Below are positions 54,040-63,858 of a DNA stretch of 64,000 nt, one piece after another; position 1 is the first letter of the stretch, and each line of letters opens with the position of its first letter. Source of the stretch: Salinisphaera sp. G21_0 (GTDB lineage Bacteria; Pseudomonadota; Gammaproteobacteria; Pseudomonadales; Endozoicomonadaceae); contig NZ_JAGHQW010000002.1 of NCBI RefSeq assembly GCF_017744115.1, forward strand, positions 1 to 64,000, given 5' to 3'. Position numbers and translations under genes: made by a program. A model generated the notes under the pieces. It was given only the letters and a program-made list of their open reading frames with translations. It did not search any database and was not told the DNA's origin.

Positions 54040-55329
54040 TCAGGCAATGTCTTCTTTGCCAGCTTCAGCAGACTGGTATCGATCTTCCCCGGCACGATGG
54101 GGTAGCAGCAAATTCAGAATGACTGCTGTCAGTGCGCAAAGACTGACGCCCTTCAGTGAAAATTCACCCAGTGAAATGCCCATATTACCGATACCAAATA
54201 CCAGCACGATAGAGACAATCACCAGGTTGCGGGGCTGTCCCAGGTCAACCCTTGCCTTAATAAGAGTGTTAAGGCCAACAACGGCAATGGAGCCAAATAG
54301 CAGCATCATAATACCGCCCATCACCGGCACCGGAATGGTTGACAGGAATCCACCAATTTTGCCGATAAACGCCACACCAATGGCAATGACTGCGGCCCAG
54401 GTCATAATAGCGGGATTGTAGGCTTTGGTGAGCATCACCGCTCCCGTGACTTCTGAATAGGTGGTATTGGGCGGCCCACCCAACATACCCGCAGCCGTCG
54501 TCGCCAGGCCATCACCGAGCAGTGTATTTTTCAGCCCCGGCTTTTCCAGATACTTTTTCCCGGTCACCGAACTGATCGCCAGCATATCACCAATGTGCTC
54601 AATGGCAGGGGCAATGGCCACCGGAATCATATAAAGCACCGCATTCCAATTAAGTTCCGGGGTGGTGAAATTCGGAATAGCAAACCAGGGGCGGTCAAAC
54701 AAAGGCTGAAAGTCCACAACACCCATGATCACTGCGGCAATATAGCCTGCACCAATACCACAGATGATGGGAATCAGTCGCAGAATCCCACCGGCCATGG
54801 TTGCCACCAGCAGGGTGGCCAGCAGCGAGATCGCAGCCAGGAACAGAGCCTGATCAGCAGAGATTAACCCTTCAACAGGCGATGTTGCCATCCCCACGGC
54901 AACCGGTGCCAGGCCAAGGCCGATCACCATAATCACCGGCCCGACCACCACGGGTGGAAACAGCCGGTAAAGTACGCCGGATCCACGCAACCTGACCAGG
55001 ACACTCAATATGGCATAGAGCACACCGGCTGCCATGATGCCGCCCATGGTGGCCGCCAGGCCCCAGGATTGAATACTGAACGTCATCGGCGCAATAAAGG
55101 CAAAAGAAGATGCCAGAAAGACAGGCACCTGCCGACGGGTGATCAGCTGGAAAATCAGAGTACCGATACCTGCGGTAAAGAACGCTACATTGGCATCCAA
55201 CCCGGTCAGCAACGGCACCAGAACCAGGGCACCAAAGGCAACAAACAGCATCTGTCCGCCCATCAGTGCCTGCCGCCAGAGCGACATCTCTGATTGCAGG
55301 GTTTCCCCCGACTGTGCTGAATGACTCAT
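54040..55329 (-). CDS. uraA: Uracil permease UraA (NCS2 family)
   Basis: A 429-residue nucleobase:proton symporter with 14 hydrophobic helices. Recognisable motifs are GTLIFQLITRRQVPVFLASS, the substrate-site AIEHIGDM (about 240) and LGDGLATTAAGMLGGPPNTT (about 265-285). It imports uracil. It is the second gene of a upp-uraA operon, starting 23 bp after upp, with AAGGA upstream of ATG. Confidence 0.92.
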   Translation of the reverse strand: MSHSAQSGETLQSEMSLWRQALMGGQMLFVAFGALVLVPLLTGLDANVAFFTAGIGTLIFQLITRRQVPVFLASSFAFIAPMTFSIQSWGLAATMGGIMAAGVLYAILSVLVRLRGSGVLYRLFPPVVVGPVIMVIGLGLAPVAVGMATSPVEGLISADQALFLAAISLLATLLVATMAGGILRLIPIICGIGAGYIAAVIMGVVDFQPLFDRPWFAIPNFTTPELNWNAVLYMIPVAIAPAIEHIGDMLAISSVTGKKYLEKPGLKNTLLGDGLATTAAGMLGGPPNTTYSEVTGAVMLTKAYNPAIMTWAAVIAIGVAFIGKIGGFLSTIPVPVMGGIMMLLFGSIAVVGLNTLIKARVDLGQPRNLVIVSIVLVFGIGNMGISLGEFSLKGVSLCALTAVILNLLLPHRAGEDRYQSAEAGKEDIA

Positions 55330-55352
55330 TGTTGGTTATCCTTATTCGTTAC

Positions 55353-55979
55353 TTATCGTGTACCAAAAATCTTGTCACCGGCATCACCCAGGCCCGGAAT
55401 GATATAACCGTTGTCATTAAGCCCCTGATCAACAGATGCGGTAAAAAGCTTCACGTCAGGATGCGCTGAGCAGATCTTTTCAATACCTTCCGGCGCAGCC
55501 ACCAGCACCAGGCAGCGGATCTCTTTGCAACCTGCCTTCTTCAGCATATCGATAGTCGCCAACATGGAACCACCGGTAGCCAGCATTGGATCCAGGATCA
55601 GGGCAATACGCTCATCGATATTACTGACCAGTTTTTCAAAGTAAGGCACCGGTTCCAGGGTTTCTTCGTCGCGGTACAGGCCCACCACACTGACCTTGGC
55701 ATTGGGGATCATATCCAGAACGCCATCCATCATACCAATGCCGGCACGCAGAATCGGTACAATGGTAATTTTCTTACCCTTGATTTGCTGAACGGTCACC
55801 GGACCATTCCAGCCTTCAATCACCGTATCTTCCAGCTCCAGGTCTTTGGTTGCTTCGTAGGTCAGAAGGCTGCCAACCTCACTGGCCAGGGTACGGAAGC
55901 CCTTGGTACTGATATCATGGGATCGCATCAGTCCCAGCTTGTGTTGTACCAGCGGATGCCTGATTTCCTGTACGCTCAT
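55353..55979 (-). CDS. upp: Uracil phosphoribosyltransferase
   Basis: Makes UMP from uracil and PRPP (pyrimidine salvage). The product is exactly 208 residues, like E. coli Upp, starting [19 protein letters not shown]. The PRPP-binding loop is [18 protein letters not shown] (about 126-143) and the uracil-binding tail [17 protein letters not shown] is present. ATG 55979 has GAGG six bases upstream. Its product acts on the uracil imported by UraA, encoded next to it. Confidence 0.95.
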   Translation of the reverse strand: MSVQEIRHPLVQHKLGLMRSHDISTKGFRTLASEVGSLLTYEATKDLELEDTVIEGWNGPVTVQQIKGKKITIVPILRAGIGMMDGVLDMIPNAKVSVVGLYRDEETLEPVPYFEKLVSNIDERIALILDPMLATGGSMLATIDMLKKAGCKEIRCLVLVAAPEGIEKICSAHPDVKLFTASVDQGLNDNGYIIPGLGDAGDKIFGTR

Positions 55980-56379
55980 GCATGACCTCAACTGTCTGAA
56001 TTGGAGGTGGATGGGTAATGAAGTAAAAAATGAATGGCTGAGATAGAAAACGTTTCTGAGTAAGCACTCATTGAGAGAATGATCGTGCAAAAGCTTTCAA
56101 CGCCTAAACCTTCTTATTCTCCCACAGGATGTCCGCACTGCCCATAGGTTTTTACAACCGCAACAATCATGTAGTTTTCTCTTGCCCATTGACGACAACA
56201 ACGGTATTTTTTCCTGCTTTGCTTTTCGTGAAAACTGTTTCCAGCTCTCCACAGGAGAGTAAAAATGGTTTTTTAATCAAAAATGGACTGCCGCTCGCCA
56301 GGGTGTCCGACACCTGTACTGCATGAGTTGACTCACTGGCGTGACCGGCCGCCAATCAAACGATCAGGGTTTGCACAAC
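55980..56379. other. Divergent gene-free region between upp and hpt
   Basis: No supportable gene. It presumably carries promoters for upp-uraA (left) and hpt (right). No clear operator was recognised. Confidence 0.4.
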
Positions 56380-56937
56380 ATGTCTGTTGATCTCGACCAT
56401 ATCCGGCAAGTGATGGATGAAGCCGACTGTCTCTATAACGAGCAGCAGATTGAAGATGCCATCGCCACCATGGGACGCAACATTACCCACCAGCTGGCGG
56501 ATAGCAACCCGCTGGTATTCTGCGTAATGAATGGAGGGCTGGTGATTACCGGCAAACTGCTGACTCACATGCAGTTCCCCCTGGAAGCCTCCTACGTTCA
56601 TGCAACCCGTTACCGGGACCAGTTGACCGGTGGCGGCCTGGAGTGGAAAGTTCGCCCAACCCAGAACATCAAAAATCGTACCGTCCTGATCATCGACGAT
56701 ATTCTGGATGAAGGGCATACTCTCGACGCAATTATCGATTTTTGTAAGGAAGAAGGTGCTGCCAGCGTTCTGACTGCGGTTCTGGTGGATAAAAAGCATG
56801 ACCGTAAAGCCCGTCCGGGCCTGAAGGCTGACTTTACCGGCCTGGAAATCGAAGATCGCTATATTTTTGGCTACGGCCTGGACTATCAGGGTTACTGGCG
56901 TAATGCCAATGGCATTTATGCCCTGAAAGGTCACTGA
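56380..56937 (+). CDS. hpt: Hypoxanthine-guanine phosphoribosyltransferase
   Basis: A 185-residue purine-salvage enzyme. It starts MSVDLDHIRQVMDEADCLYN, as in pseudomonad Hpt, and has the PRPP motif VLIIDDILDEGHTL (about 105-118) and the purine-site segment DRYIFGYGLDYQGYWRNANG. It converts hypoxanthine or guanine to IMP or GMP. It is followed by a strong terminator. Adjacent divergent pyrimidine salvage genes make this a small nucleobase-salvage cluster. Confidence 0.93.
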   Translation: MSVDLDHIRQVMDEADCLYNEQQIEDAIATMGRNITHQLADSNPLVFCVMNGGLVITGKLLTHMQFPLEASYVHATRYRDQLTGGGLEWKVRPTQNIKNRTVLIIDDILDEGHTLDAIIDFCKEEGAASVLTAVLVDKKHDRKARPGLKADFTGLEIEDRYIFGYGLDYQGYWRNANGIYALKGH

Positions 56938-56954
56938 AATCCTGCGATTTCTTA

Positions 56955-56985
56955 GAAAAAAAGCCTCCGGTCCGGAGGCTTTTTG
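56955..56985 (+). terminator. Rho-independent terminator after hpt
   Basis: AAAAAGCCTCCGG pairs with CCGGAGGCTTTTT around a one-base centre with A and T tracts on the flanks. It can serve hpt and the convergent coiled-coil gene. Confidence 0.9.
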
Positions 56986-57011
56986 ATTTGGGTTAACCCA
57001 TTTCGCCAGTG

Positions 57012-58490
57012 TTATGCTTCAGGATTATTTTCCTGGTCAATTTGTGGTTGGACAATTTGTGATTGGGCAGTGTCTTTCTTTTTAAATCCAGAGCCACTGA
57101 GAATTTTGGCTACCGCTTTTTGTTCATTCTTGACCTCTCGATCAAATTCTTTGCTTATCTTCAAAGCGACATCATCAAAATCCTTTTGGATTTTCTTACG
57201 ATGTTTATCCAATGCTTTCAGCTCTTTATTTTTATCAGCATTCAGTTTTTGTAAATCTTCCATAGCCAGCATGTGATTGGCTTCAACTTCTTTCAGTTTT
57301 CCTTCTGCTTCTTCAATTTCAATCCGTTTAGCGTCAATTTCCTTAAGAAGACTATGTCTTTCTTCATTAAATGCTTTAAGTTGATCTTCATTTACGTTTA
57401 TAATTTTGACTGCATCCCCAGTCAGATTAGCCTCAGCATTGCTAGCGGACGCTAACGCATCTTCGACAATTTCTAACCTGGTCTGTTTTTCGGGAATCAA
57501 ATCCTGGGATTCACCAATTTTTTCTTGATATTCTTTTATTTTTTCACCAAGATCATCAATCTCAGTGATTTTGGCCTCAATTTGGGGATCTATTTTTTCA
57601 AGATATTTATCTTGAATTTCGGTCACTAATTTTAAGATTGTTTGAGCCTGCTCCTCCTTTTGCTGAGTGGCCAACACAGCTTTGGATTCCGCAGCTCTCT
57701 CACTAATAAGATCCTTATGTTCTTTTTTTAAATTTTTTGCTTGCTTAGACAAAAGTGACTTTAATTCATTACGCTCACCTTCAATTTCGTAAACTCTATT
57801 TATATTACTGGTAAAGTCCTTATAAGCTTTACTATTCATGAAAATGTCCTTAAGTTTATTCACATCACTTTTGCGTACTCTCTCTGATTTACTATTCAAG
57901 ACTACCAACTGAGGGTCCCCGCCCTCAGTGACCGGCGGTAAAACAATCACTGACCCTTTACGTAAGGAGGTCAAATCCCCGTCAACAATAGCCAATATAG
58001 TTTTGTACTTTTCACTGAATTCATCATTCTGCATTTTTAACGTATTAATATCCTTTTTCTTCTGACCAAGCGTCTCCAAACCTGTATTAAATTTCTTAAT
58101 TTCTTCTGCCAGTATCTGCTTTTTGTCATCACTGCCAGTAGCTTTTAGAGCCTTTTCAGCCTGAGGATCAGAAATTTTTCCCCAGCTTTGTTTTTTCACC
58201 ATCCTCTTGCCTTTGCCCATCACCAAATGCTTTAATCCTTTTACAGGGCGGCATTTACTGAACCACTGACGAAAATCTTTAAAGGCAATCTTTACAGGCC
58301 TGATGCTTTTAGGAAGTGTTTCATACTTGTCCGCAGAAATCTGGATACCGATAAATTCCTTTGGATCAATTTCCTGAATAGTGACCTCTTTTCCATTCAA
58401 AAATCCTTTTTCTGGGTTAACCATTTCTGCTTCTATAGCAAAAGGTAGTTTTTGAATTTGATCAACTCGGTTGTTACTTATAGCGGTCAT
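57012..58490 (-). CDS. Coiled-coil protein, tandem paralogue 1
   Basis: A 492-residue charged protein, family unknown. Residues 1-110 look folded and basic (PKEFIGIQISADKYETLP, RQWFSKCRPVKGLKHLVMGK). Then a helix, a short beta segment GSVIVLPPVTEGGDPQLVVL (about 180-200), and a very long coiled coil (about 225-470) rich in Lys, Glu and Leu. AGGAG lies nine bases before ATG. It shares layout and several motifs with the gene upstream (W-x-KI-x-D, then a LP..EG.DP.. element between coiled coils), so the two are diverged tandem duplicates. No signal or membrane segment. It may be a cytoplasmic structural protein or a secreted effector. Confidence 0.6.
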   Translation of the reverse strand: MTAISNNRVDQIQKLPFAIEAEMVNPEKGFLNGKEVTIQEIDPKEFIGIQISADKYETLPKSIRPVKIAFKDFRQWFSKCRPVKGLKHLVMGKGKRMVKKQSWGKISDPQAEKALKATGSDDKKQILAEEIKKFNTGLETLGQKKKDINTLKMQNDEFSEKYKTILAIVDGDLTSLRKGSVIVLPPVTEGGDPQLVVLNSKSERVRKSDVNKLKDIFMNSKAYKDFTSNINRVYEIEGERNELKSLLSKQAKNLKKEHKDLISERAAESKAVLATQQKEEQAQTILKLVTEIQDKYLEKIDPQIEAKITEIDDLGEKIKEYQEKIGESQDLIPEKQTRLEIVEDALASASNAEANLTGDAVKIINVNEDQLKAFNEERHSLLKEIDAKRIEIEEAEGKLKEVEANHMLAMEDLQKLNADKNKELKALDKHRKKIQKDFDDVALKISKEFDREVKNEQKAVAKILSGSGFKKKDTAQSQIVQPQIDQENNPEA

Positions 58491-58541
58491 CTTTATGACT
58501 CCTTCCTTTCCATGGTTTTAGAATGTTTTTTGGATAAAAGA

Positions 58542-59834
58542 TTATTTTTTCCGAAGATTTTTACCTAATTGCTGTTTAAGCATATTCTGTTCAGCTTTAA
58601 TTTCTCTCTTGTCAGCTTTCTCTTGTTGTTTCAGTTCTTTGCCTTTTTGCAAGCTTTCCACTTCTTTCATCTTAGTATCAAGCTCTGCTTTTTTCTCCTT
58701 CATCTCACCGGGTATTGCTTTCAACCTGGCACTACCAATTTCAATACTCTCTTGCGCTTCCTGAATTCTATTCACCGTACCACTGTATGCTTCCGGTATT
58801 CCCTCACGCTCTTGTGGGATCTTACTGAGCAGACTCAGTTCTTTTTTCAAGTTTGACAGAAGCTTCTTTTGCTCAGCAACGTATTCCTGTGCTTGTTGTT
58901 TCTCTGTTTTCAGTGCTCTGATTTCAGCCTGCAACTGGTCAACCTTATCATCCAGCTTGATACGCTGCTCAGTCAACGTATCCTGTAATTCAGACAGCTT
59001 GGTATTTCTACCCTTGCCCTGTTCCAGGGTATGCTGTTGCTCATTAAAATGTTTGAGAATTTCTTTACCATTTTCTTTTAATGAAGTTTTCAACTGCTTC
59101 TGCTCAGTTTTTAGCTGTTTTATGTCTGAATCAAGCTGTTCCATTCGATCAGACAAACCTGAACTTTCAACCTGTTTAATAACCATATCTACCAGAGCTT
59201 CCCGAGCATCAGGATCCGTTGATGCAATTATCACAGGATCAGCGCCTTCAATAGGAATTGGGAGAGTTATTTTCTTTTTGCTATGGATCGCGCCTTCAGG
59301 ATTTTCACAAACCTTAATGGTATCTTTGTAGAGCTGCTTGAGCGTATCCAGTTCTGTTTGCTTATCAACCTCCTGTTTCTCAAGGCTCTCAAGTTTATCA
59401 ATGCTGTCATTGTGTACTTGAGCTTCAAGCTTCAACTGGTCAGAGCCACCCTTTATTGATGTGTCTGGAATTTTTTCCCAGTTTTCATGTTTGACGGCTT
59501 TTTTGATACTATTGAATGAACTTTTTAATTTTTCGCTAACGCTTGTATTAAACTGCTTCAGTTTATTAAATACTTTTTCCCGAATGGATACCGTATCTTT
59601 TTCAGCGGCTATCTCAACTTTTCTCCGCTCAAGGGGTATCTTTTTGGGTCCGGATGCACCTGGTTCCTGGTCTGATAACTTAAGACCCGGTGTTGATAAA
59701 ACCTTTACTGCCGTAATGGTAACCGTACCCTTAGGACCAAATGTAATGGTACATTCATTCCCTTCTTGAAGAAGACTTTTGATCGTGTCCAGTTGTTGTA
59801 AACTAAGCGAACCTGTATTAGATGCCCTTTCCAT
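58542..59834 (-). CDS. Coiled-coil protein, tandem paralogue 2
   Basis: About 430 residues. An N-terminal beta-rich part (EGNECTITFGPKGTVTITAV, about 25-45) precedes a basic linker (PLERRKVEIAA). Then come coiled-coil helices, the small element KKKITLPIPIEGADPVIIAS (about 190-210), and a long coiled coil (230-425) ending in a Lys-rich tail KQQLGKNLRKK. ATG 59834 is favoured by GAGGG six bases upstream. It is probably co-transcribed with paralogue 1, 51 bp downstream. The N-terminal domains of the two differ, so the pair may have specialised partners. Function unknown. Confidence 0.6.
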   Translation of the reverse strand: MERASNTGSLSLQQLDTIKSLLQEGNECTITFGPKGTVTITAVKVLSTPGLKLSDQEPGASGPKKIPLERRKVEIAAEKDTVSIREKVFNKLKQFNTSVSEKLKSSFNSIKKAVKHENWEKIPDTSIKGGSDQLKLEAQVHNDSIDKLESLEKQEVDKQTELDTLKQLYKDTIKVCENPEGAIHSKKKITLPIPIEGADPVIIASTDPDAREALVDMVIKQVESSGLSDRMEQLDSDIKQLKTEQKQLKTSLKENGKEILKHFNEQQHTLEQGKGRNTKLSELQDTLTEQRIKLDDKVDQLQAEIRALKTEKQQAQEYVAEQKKLLSNLKKELSLLSKIPQEREGIPEAYSGTVNRIQEAQESIEIGSARLKAIPGEMKEKKAELDTKMKEVESLQKGKELKQQEKADKREIKAEQNMLKQQLGKNLRKK

Positions 59835-60188
59835 AATGGCCCTCAAACATTCCTTTGATCACTCAACCAATTGTAGCCGCGCAAGAAAACTTGAATAACA
59901 AAGCCAATATTGATTTCAGAAAACAGACAACCGGACGGTGATTCCCAGTAAAATAAACTCTTTGTCAAAATCATGTCGCCGGACAGACCGCTTTTCTGGC
60001 AATGGACTATCTGAGCCTGTCTAAATCCCGCTGCAAACATTTTCTTTTATTCTTTTTATGCTTAACGTAATCTCAAAATATCCTATTGGGGTTATATATC
60101 TTTGTTTTCGACTTAGTAGAATATCCACCTGCTTATCGATTTCGCCCAGACAAACCCTACCCATAAAACACTGGACAGTGAGTCAGCC
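59835..60188. other. Divergent gene-free region
   Basis: No gene seen. The DNA between the coiled-coil operon and the PA4642-family gene is AT-rich around 60040-60130 and should contain both promoters. No clear repeat. Confidence 0.4.
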
Positions 60189-60479
60189 ATGAAGAAAGAC
60201 AAACAGAAAGTCATTGGAGAGGAATTAAGTGATGAGCGCCTGAAAGCGCTACTGACACTGCAGCCAGCCGTTGGCAGCAGTCGAGACTATCACATTCTGT
60301 CAAGAGCCTACCGCTACCTGCGAGCGGATGATTTTGCCCGTTTTATCCCATTCTATCTGGAAGCCGGCCTGAATCTGGATGCCCGGGACAGCGAAGGAAA
60401 AACACTGGCTGAAACCATCACACAACATCACCATGGTGAACCGTATCTCAAGGCTCTTACTGACACGGCCAGGCATTAA
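60189..60479 (+). CDS. PA4642-family small protein
   Basis: A 96-residue cytoplasmic protein following the PA4642 family throughout: KKDKQKVIGEELSDERLKAL, ILSRAYRYLRADDFARFIPF, YLEAGLNLDARDSEGKTLAE, and a final helix. The function is unknown in the family. It is convergent with brnQ, with a shared hairpin after it. Confidence 0.8.
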   Translation: MKKDKQKVIGEELSDERLKALLTLQPAVGSSRDYHILSRAYRYLRADDFARFIPFYLEAGLNLDARDSEGKTLAETITQHHHGEPYLKALTDTARH

Positions 60480-60520
60480 ACATCAGAGGCCGCCCGATAC
60501 AACGGGCAGCCTCTGATGCC
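60480..60520. terminator. Bidirectional hairpin between the PA4642-family gene and brnQ
   Basis: CATCAGAGGCCGCCCG pairs with CGGGCAGCCTCTGATG with one mismatch around a six-base loop. It lies between convergent stops. No T tract, so terminator strength is uncertain. Confidence 0.6.
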
Positions 60521-60522
60521 TG

Positions 60523-61854
60523 TTATCCCTCAACAGGCCTGGCGTCCTGCGAGGAATGAAATGACGTGATCATCGCAAAAATACCGCCCAGAATACCCGG
60601 TAACAGCCAGACCAGGCCCTCTGTCTGCAGAGGCAAATGCGTAAGCACTGCGTAGGCTGGCTTAATGAAAGTCAGGCCAGCGGCATGCAGACCTTCCACA
60701 AGACTGATCAGACCCACTGGAATAAGCACAAACGTCATTACCCGCTCAGGTTTCGCCAGAAACGGTTTCAACAGTGTCACCACAATCAAAGCAATCGCTA
60801 CAGGATAGATAATCAGCAACGCTGGAATGGTAACCTGCAATAATGTATTCAATCCAACATTGGCAATCAATGCGCTGGCCAGGGCGCAGAGAATCACCCA
60901 GGTGCGATAATTATACGCCGGAAATACCCGGGAAAAATATTCACCACAGGCACTGAGCAAACCAATCGCAGTGGTCAAACAGGCCAGAATAACAGTGATA
61001 GCCAGTACCACCTTCCCCCAGGAACCAAACACCGCGTCGACGAACAGGCTGATAATTTCTGCGCCATTTTGCACAGAACCCACCAGCTGATGACTGGTAG
61101 CACCAATGTAACCCAATACCAGGTACACCAGTGACAAACCAACAGAAGCGATCAAGCCTGCAATAAAGGTATAGCGCGCAACCTGCCGTGTATCCGTAAC
61201 CCCTTTATTTTGAATGGCATTAATGATGACCACGCCAAACACCAGCGCCCCCAGAGTATCCATGGTCTGGTAACCCTCGCGGAAACCATTAAAGAAGCCC
61301 TGACTGATCATGGACTCGGTGGCAGCGCCAGCTTCTCCCTGGGGAAAAAGCAAAGCACCAACGGCAATAATCACCAGAACACCCATCAGTAGCGGAGTGA
61401 TCACTTTACCCACCGTCCCAACCAACCTGCCCGGAAACAGTGCCAGATACAGCGCAACCGCAAAAAACGTTATGGAAAACAGCGCCAGCGAAACTGCACC
61501 GGACTCACCAATAAACGGCAGAAGACCCAGCTCATAAGAAACAACGGCGGTCCTGGGCGCGGCAAACAAAGGACCAATAGCCAGAAACAGAACAACAGCA
61601 AAGGTTATGGCGATTTTTTCCGGAAAAATGGTGGTCAGCTTTTCCAGACCACCACCGACACGAGCACAGGCAAGCACACCCAGCAGCGGCAGGCCTACTC
61701 CAGTGAGCAGGAAGCCCAGCATCGCAATCATCAGCTCAGTGCCCGCCATATGACCCAGAAACGGAGGAAAGATAATATTTCCTGCGCCCAGAAAGAGCGC
61801 AAATGTCATCAGGCCTGTGGCCATGATATCTGTGGCTTTTAACGTCTGCGACAA
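60523..61854 (-). CDS. brnQ: Branched-chain amino acid carrier BrnQ
   Basis: A 443-residue sodium-coupled importer of Leu/Ile/Val with 12 hydrophobic helices. It starts LSQTLKATDIMATGLMTFAL, then FLGAGNIIFPP, exactly in register with E. coli BrnQ. TTG 61854 is chosen because AGGGGA lies six bases upstream; an ATG at 61902 adds 16 residues but has no good ribosome-binding site. It is convergent with the PA4642-family gene. Confidence 0.9.
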   Translation of the reverse strand: MSQTLKATDIMATGLMTFALFLGAGNIIFPPFLGHMAGTELMIAMLGFLLTGVGLPLLGVLACARVGGGLEKLTTIFPEKIAITFAVVLFLAIGPLFAAPRTAVVSYELGLLPFIGESGAVSLALFSITFFAVALYLALFPGRLVGTVGKVITPLLMGVLVIIAVGALLFPQGEAGAATESMISQGFFNGFREGYQTMDTLGALVFGVVIINAIQNKGVTDTRQVARYTFIAGLIASVGLSLVYLVLGYIGATSHQLVGSVQNGAEIISLFVDAVFGSWGKVVLAITVILACLTTAIGLLSACGEYFSRVFPAYNYRTWVILCALASALIANVGLNTLLQVTIPALLIIYPVAIALIVVTLLKPFLAKPERVMTFVLIPVGLISLVEGLHAAGLTFIKPAYAVLTHLPLQTEGLVWLLPGILGGIFAMITSFHSSQDARPVEG

Positions 61855-61963
61855 AACCTGTCCCCTGTACCCATTCTTCCCGGAAAACGGCCGGTCAGCC
61901 ATACCAGAATGGCACCCCCTGTGGCCAGAAAGAATGTATTGTTAGAAGTGAGCATGGAGAGGC

Positions 61964-61997
61964 GAAATAAAGGCCTCCTCAGAGGCCTCTTTATTTC
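61964..61997. terminator. Bidirectional hairpin upstream of brnQ, after cls
   Basis: GAAATAAAGGCCTC pairs with GAGGCCTCTTTATTTC with a two-base bulge, with A/T tracts on both sides. It can terminate cls, which reads toward it. Confidence 0.65.
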
Positions 61998-62147
61998 ACA
62001 CATGAGTCTTTGACTATATGAGTGTTTTCACCTAAAAATAGCAAAAAAGCAGGATTTATTGCGATTCAATCAATAATAAAGGAGTATTCCCTCAAAAAGC
62101 ACTAATCGTGGTTAGTAAACACTATTAACGCTATACGCAGTATCCAA

Positions 62148-63614
62148 TCACAGCAGCGGACTTAATAGCTGCAGCGTATTTTCCAGCAGTTTTCGTCGAA
62201 AGGGTCTTTTGGACCAACGGTTGATATCCACCTCACTCGCCTGATTCATATACGACTGGAGCACATGAAATATCTGCTGGCCAAAGCCATCATCATAGAC
62301 AATCAGCGTCACTTCATAATTCAGCCAGACACTGCGCATATCCAGGTTTACGGTACCAAACAGCGCCGTTTCACGGTCCACCAGAACACACTTGGTGTGC
62401 AACAACCCCCCTCTGAACTGCTGAATAGTCACGCCAGCCTGCAACAACTCCTGATAATAGGAGCGACTGGCATGGTGAACCATTTTCGAGTCATTTTTCT
62501 CTGGCACCAGCAACTGGACATCAACACCACGCATCGCTGCCGACTTCAAGGCCGTCAGCAAAGACTCATCGGGCACAAAATACGGTGTACTGATCAAAAG
62601 TTCCTGACGACTTTCATAAATAGCCGTCAGCAGAACCTGCTGCAGCATTTCCCGGTCCACATCAGGTCCGGACGGCAGAACGTGTACAAATGCACCGTCC
62701 CGACCACGATGCTCAGCCGAAGGGTATTCATACTGCCTGTTGAACGAGGGATGCCCCTGCCCGGTTTCCAGTGCTTTATCCCACTGCACAATGGCTCCGA
62801 GCACATGGGCAGCAACACCATCAATCCTGACCATGGCATCCACCCACTGTCCGACCTGAGCATCCTGCTTAAACAGGGAGGGATCTACCAGGTTAAAACT
62901 GCCGGTCCAGGCCACCTGATCATCAACCACCAGAATCTTCCGATGGTTACGAATATCCATACGCTCCACCAGCATGCGCAGAGGGCCAGCTGACATGGAT
63001 GCGGTAACACTGATCCCTTCAAGGCGAAAACGACGCGCCCATACTCCATTCAAAAAACCCCGACTGCCGACATTATCCAGCACAACCAGACAATCAACCC
63101 CTCGCCTGGAAGCGCGGATAACCGCTTCCGCCACCTCTTCAGCCCGACCGACCGGCTCCCATATATAGAACTCAATCAAGAGACTTTGCCGGGCATTTTC
63201 TATATCACGCAGCAGGTATTCGATAATGTTTTCAAAATCTGAAAAGAGCTGCAAATGGTTGCCTGGCAGCAAAGGAACACTCATGCTTTTTTCTGCCAAT
63301 GAGAAAATGCCATGATGGCTGGTCACCGGACAGCGGGATGGCTCACCACCTGAGATAATCCGGGCCAGGTGCTGATACCACTGGGCATAATCCGGATAAA
63401 GTGTGCGCATGCGTTTTAAACGGCCAATGCCCAGGCGGGGAGAACCCAATAACAGATACAGCACAAACCCTGCCACCGGCAACGCGAACAGCAACACCAG
63501 CCAGGCCAGGGAAACCCCCACAGGCCTTCTGGTCATAATCACTACAACCGCAAAAGCAATAATGGCACTTAAATAGGCAGCGCCAAACAGCCAGCTATAC
63601 CAGGTTGTTTCCAT
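62148..63614 (-). CDS. cls: Cardiolipin synthase
   Basis: A 488-residue inner-membrane enzyme joining two phosphatidylglycerols into cardiolipin. Two N-terminal membrane helices (residues about 8-27 and 37-57) are followed by two phospholipase-D HKD motifs: RNHRKILVVDDQVAWTGSFN (about 225-245) and LHTKCVLVDRETALFGTVNL (about 405-425). This matches ClsA-type enzymes. Confidence 0.92.
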   Translation of the reverse strand: METTWYSWLFGAAYLSAIIAFAVVVIMTRRPVGVSLAWLVLLFALPVAGFVLYLLLGSPRLGIGRLKRMRTLYPDYAQWYQHLARIISGGEPSRCPVTSHHGIFSLAEKSMSVPLLPGNHLQLFSDFENIIEYLLRDIENARQSLLIEFYIWEPVGRAEEVAEAVIRASRRGVDCLVVLDNVGSRGFLNGVWARRFRLEGISVTASMSAGPLRMLVERMDIRNHRKILVVDDQVAWTGSFNLVDPSLFKQDAQVGQWVDAMVRIDGVAAHVLGAIVQWDKALETGQGHPSFNRQYEYPSAEHRGRDGAFVHVLPSGPDVDREMLQQVLLTAIYESRQELLISTPYFVPDESLLTALKSAAMRGVDVQLLVPEKNDSKMVHHASRSYYQELLQAGVTIQQFRGGLLHTKCVLVDRETALFGTVNLDMRSVWLNYEVTLIVYDDGFGQQIFHVLQSYMNQASEVDINRWSKRPFRRKLLENTLQLLSPLL

Positions 63615-63858
63615 GTACTAAAGTTCCGAAATTAAACCAGCTGAATGACCCAACTGACCGGCTGATCTGGCTAGAAGTACTCTGTTGAGGAGTTCGCCAT
63701 TGCTCCGGCTGTAAACCAGCCGCCAAGACTATTGTCTTTCTAACCAGTCACCGGGAATAACGGGGGTTGCAAACTCAGCTGGCATTACCCACAAAGCTGC
63801 CCGGTAGCAGGCAACCTTGACAGGTAAAAAGGGACAATGGTTTCAAACAAGATGCCTT

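Noticed and set aside
56167..56355. 62-codon minus-strand frame between upp and hpt
   Set aside because: No family or ribosome site; lies in a probable promoter region.
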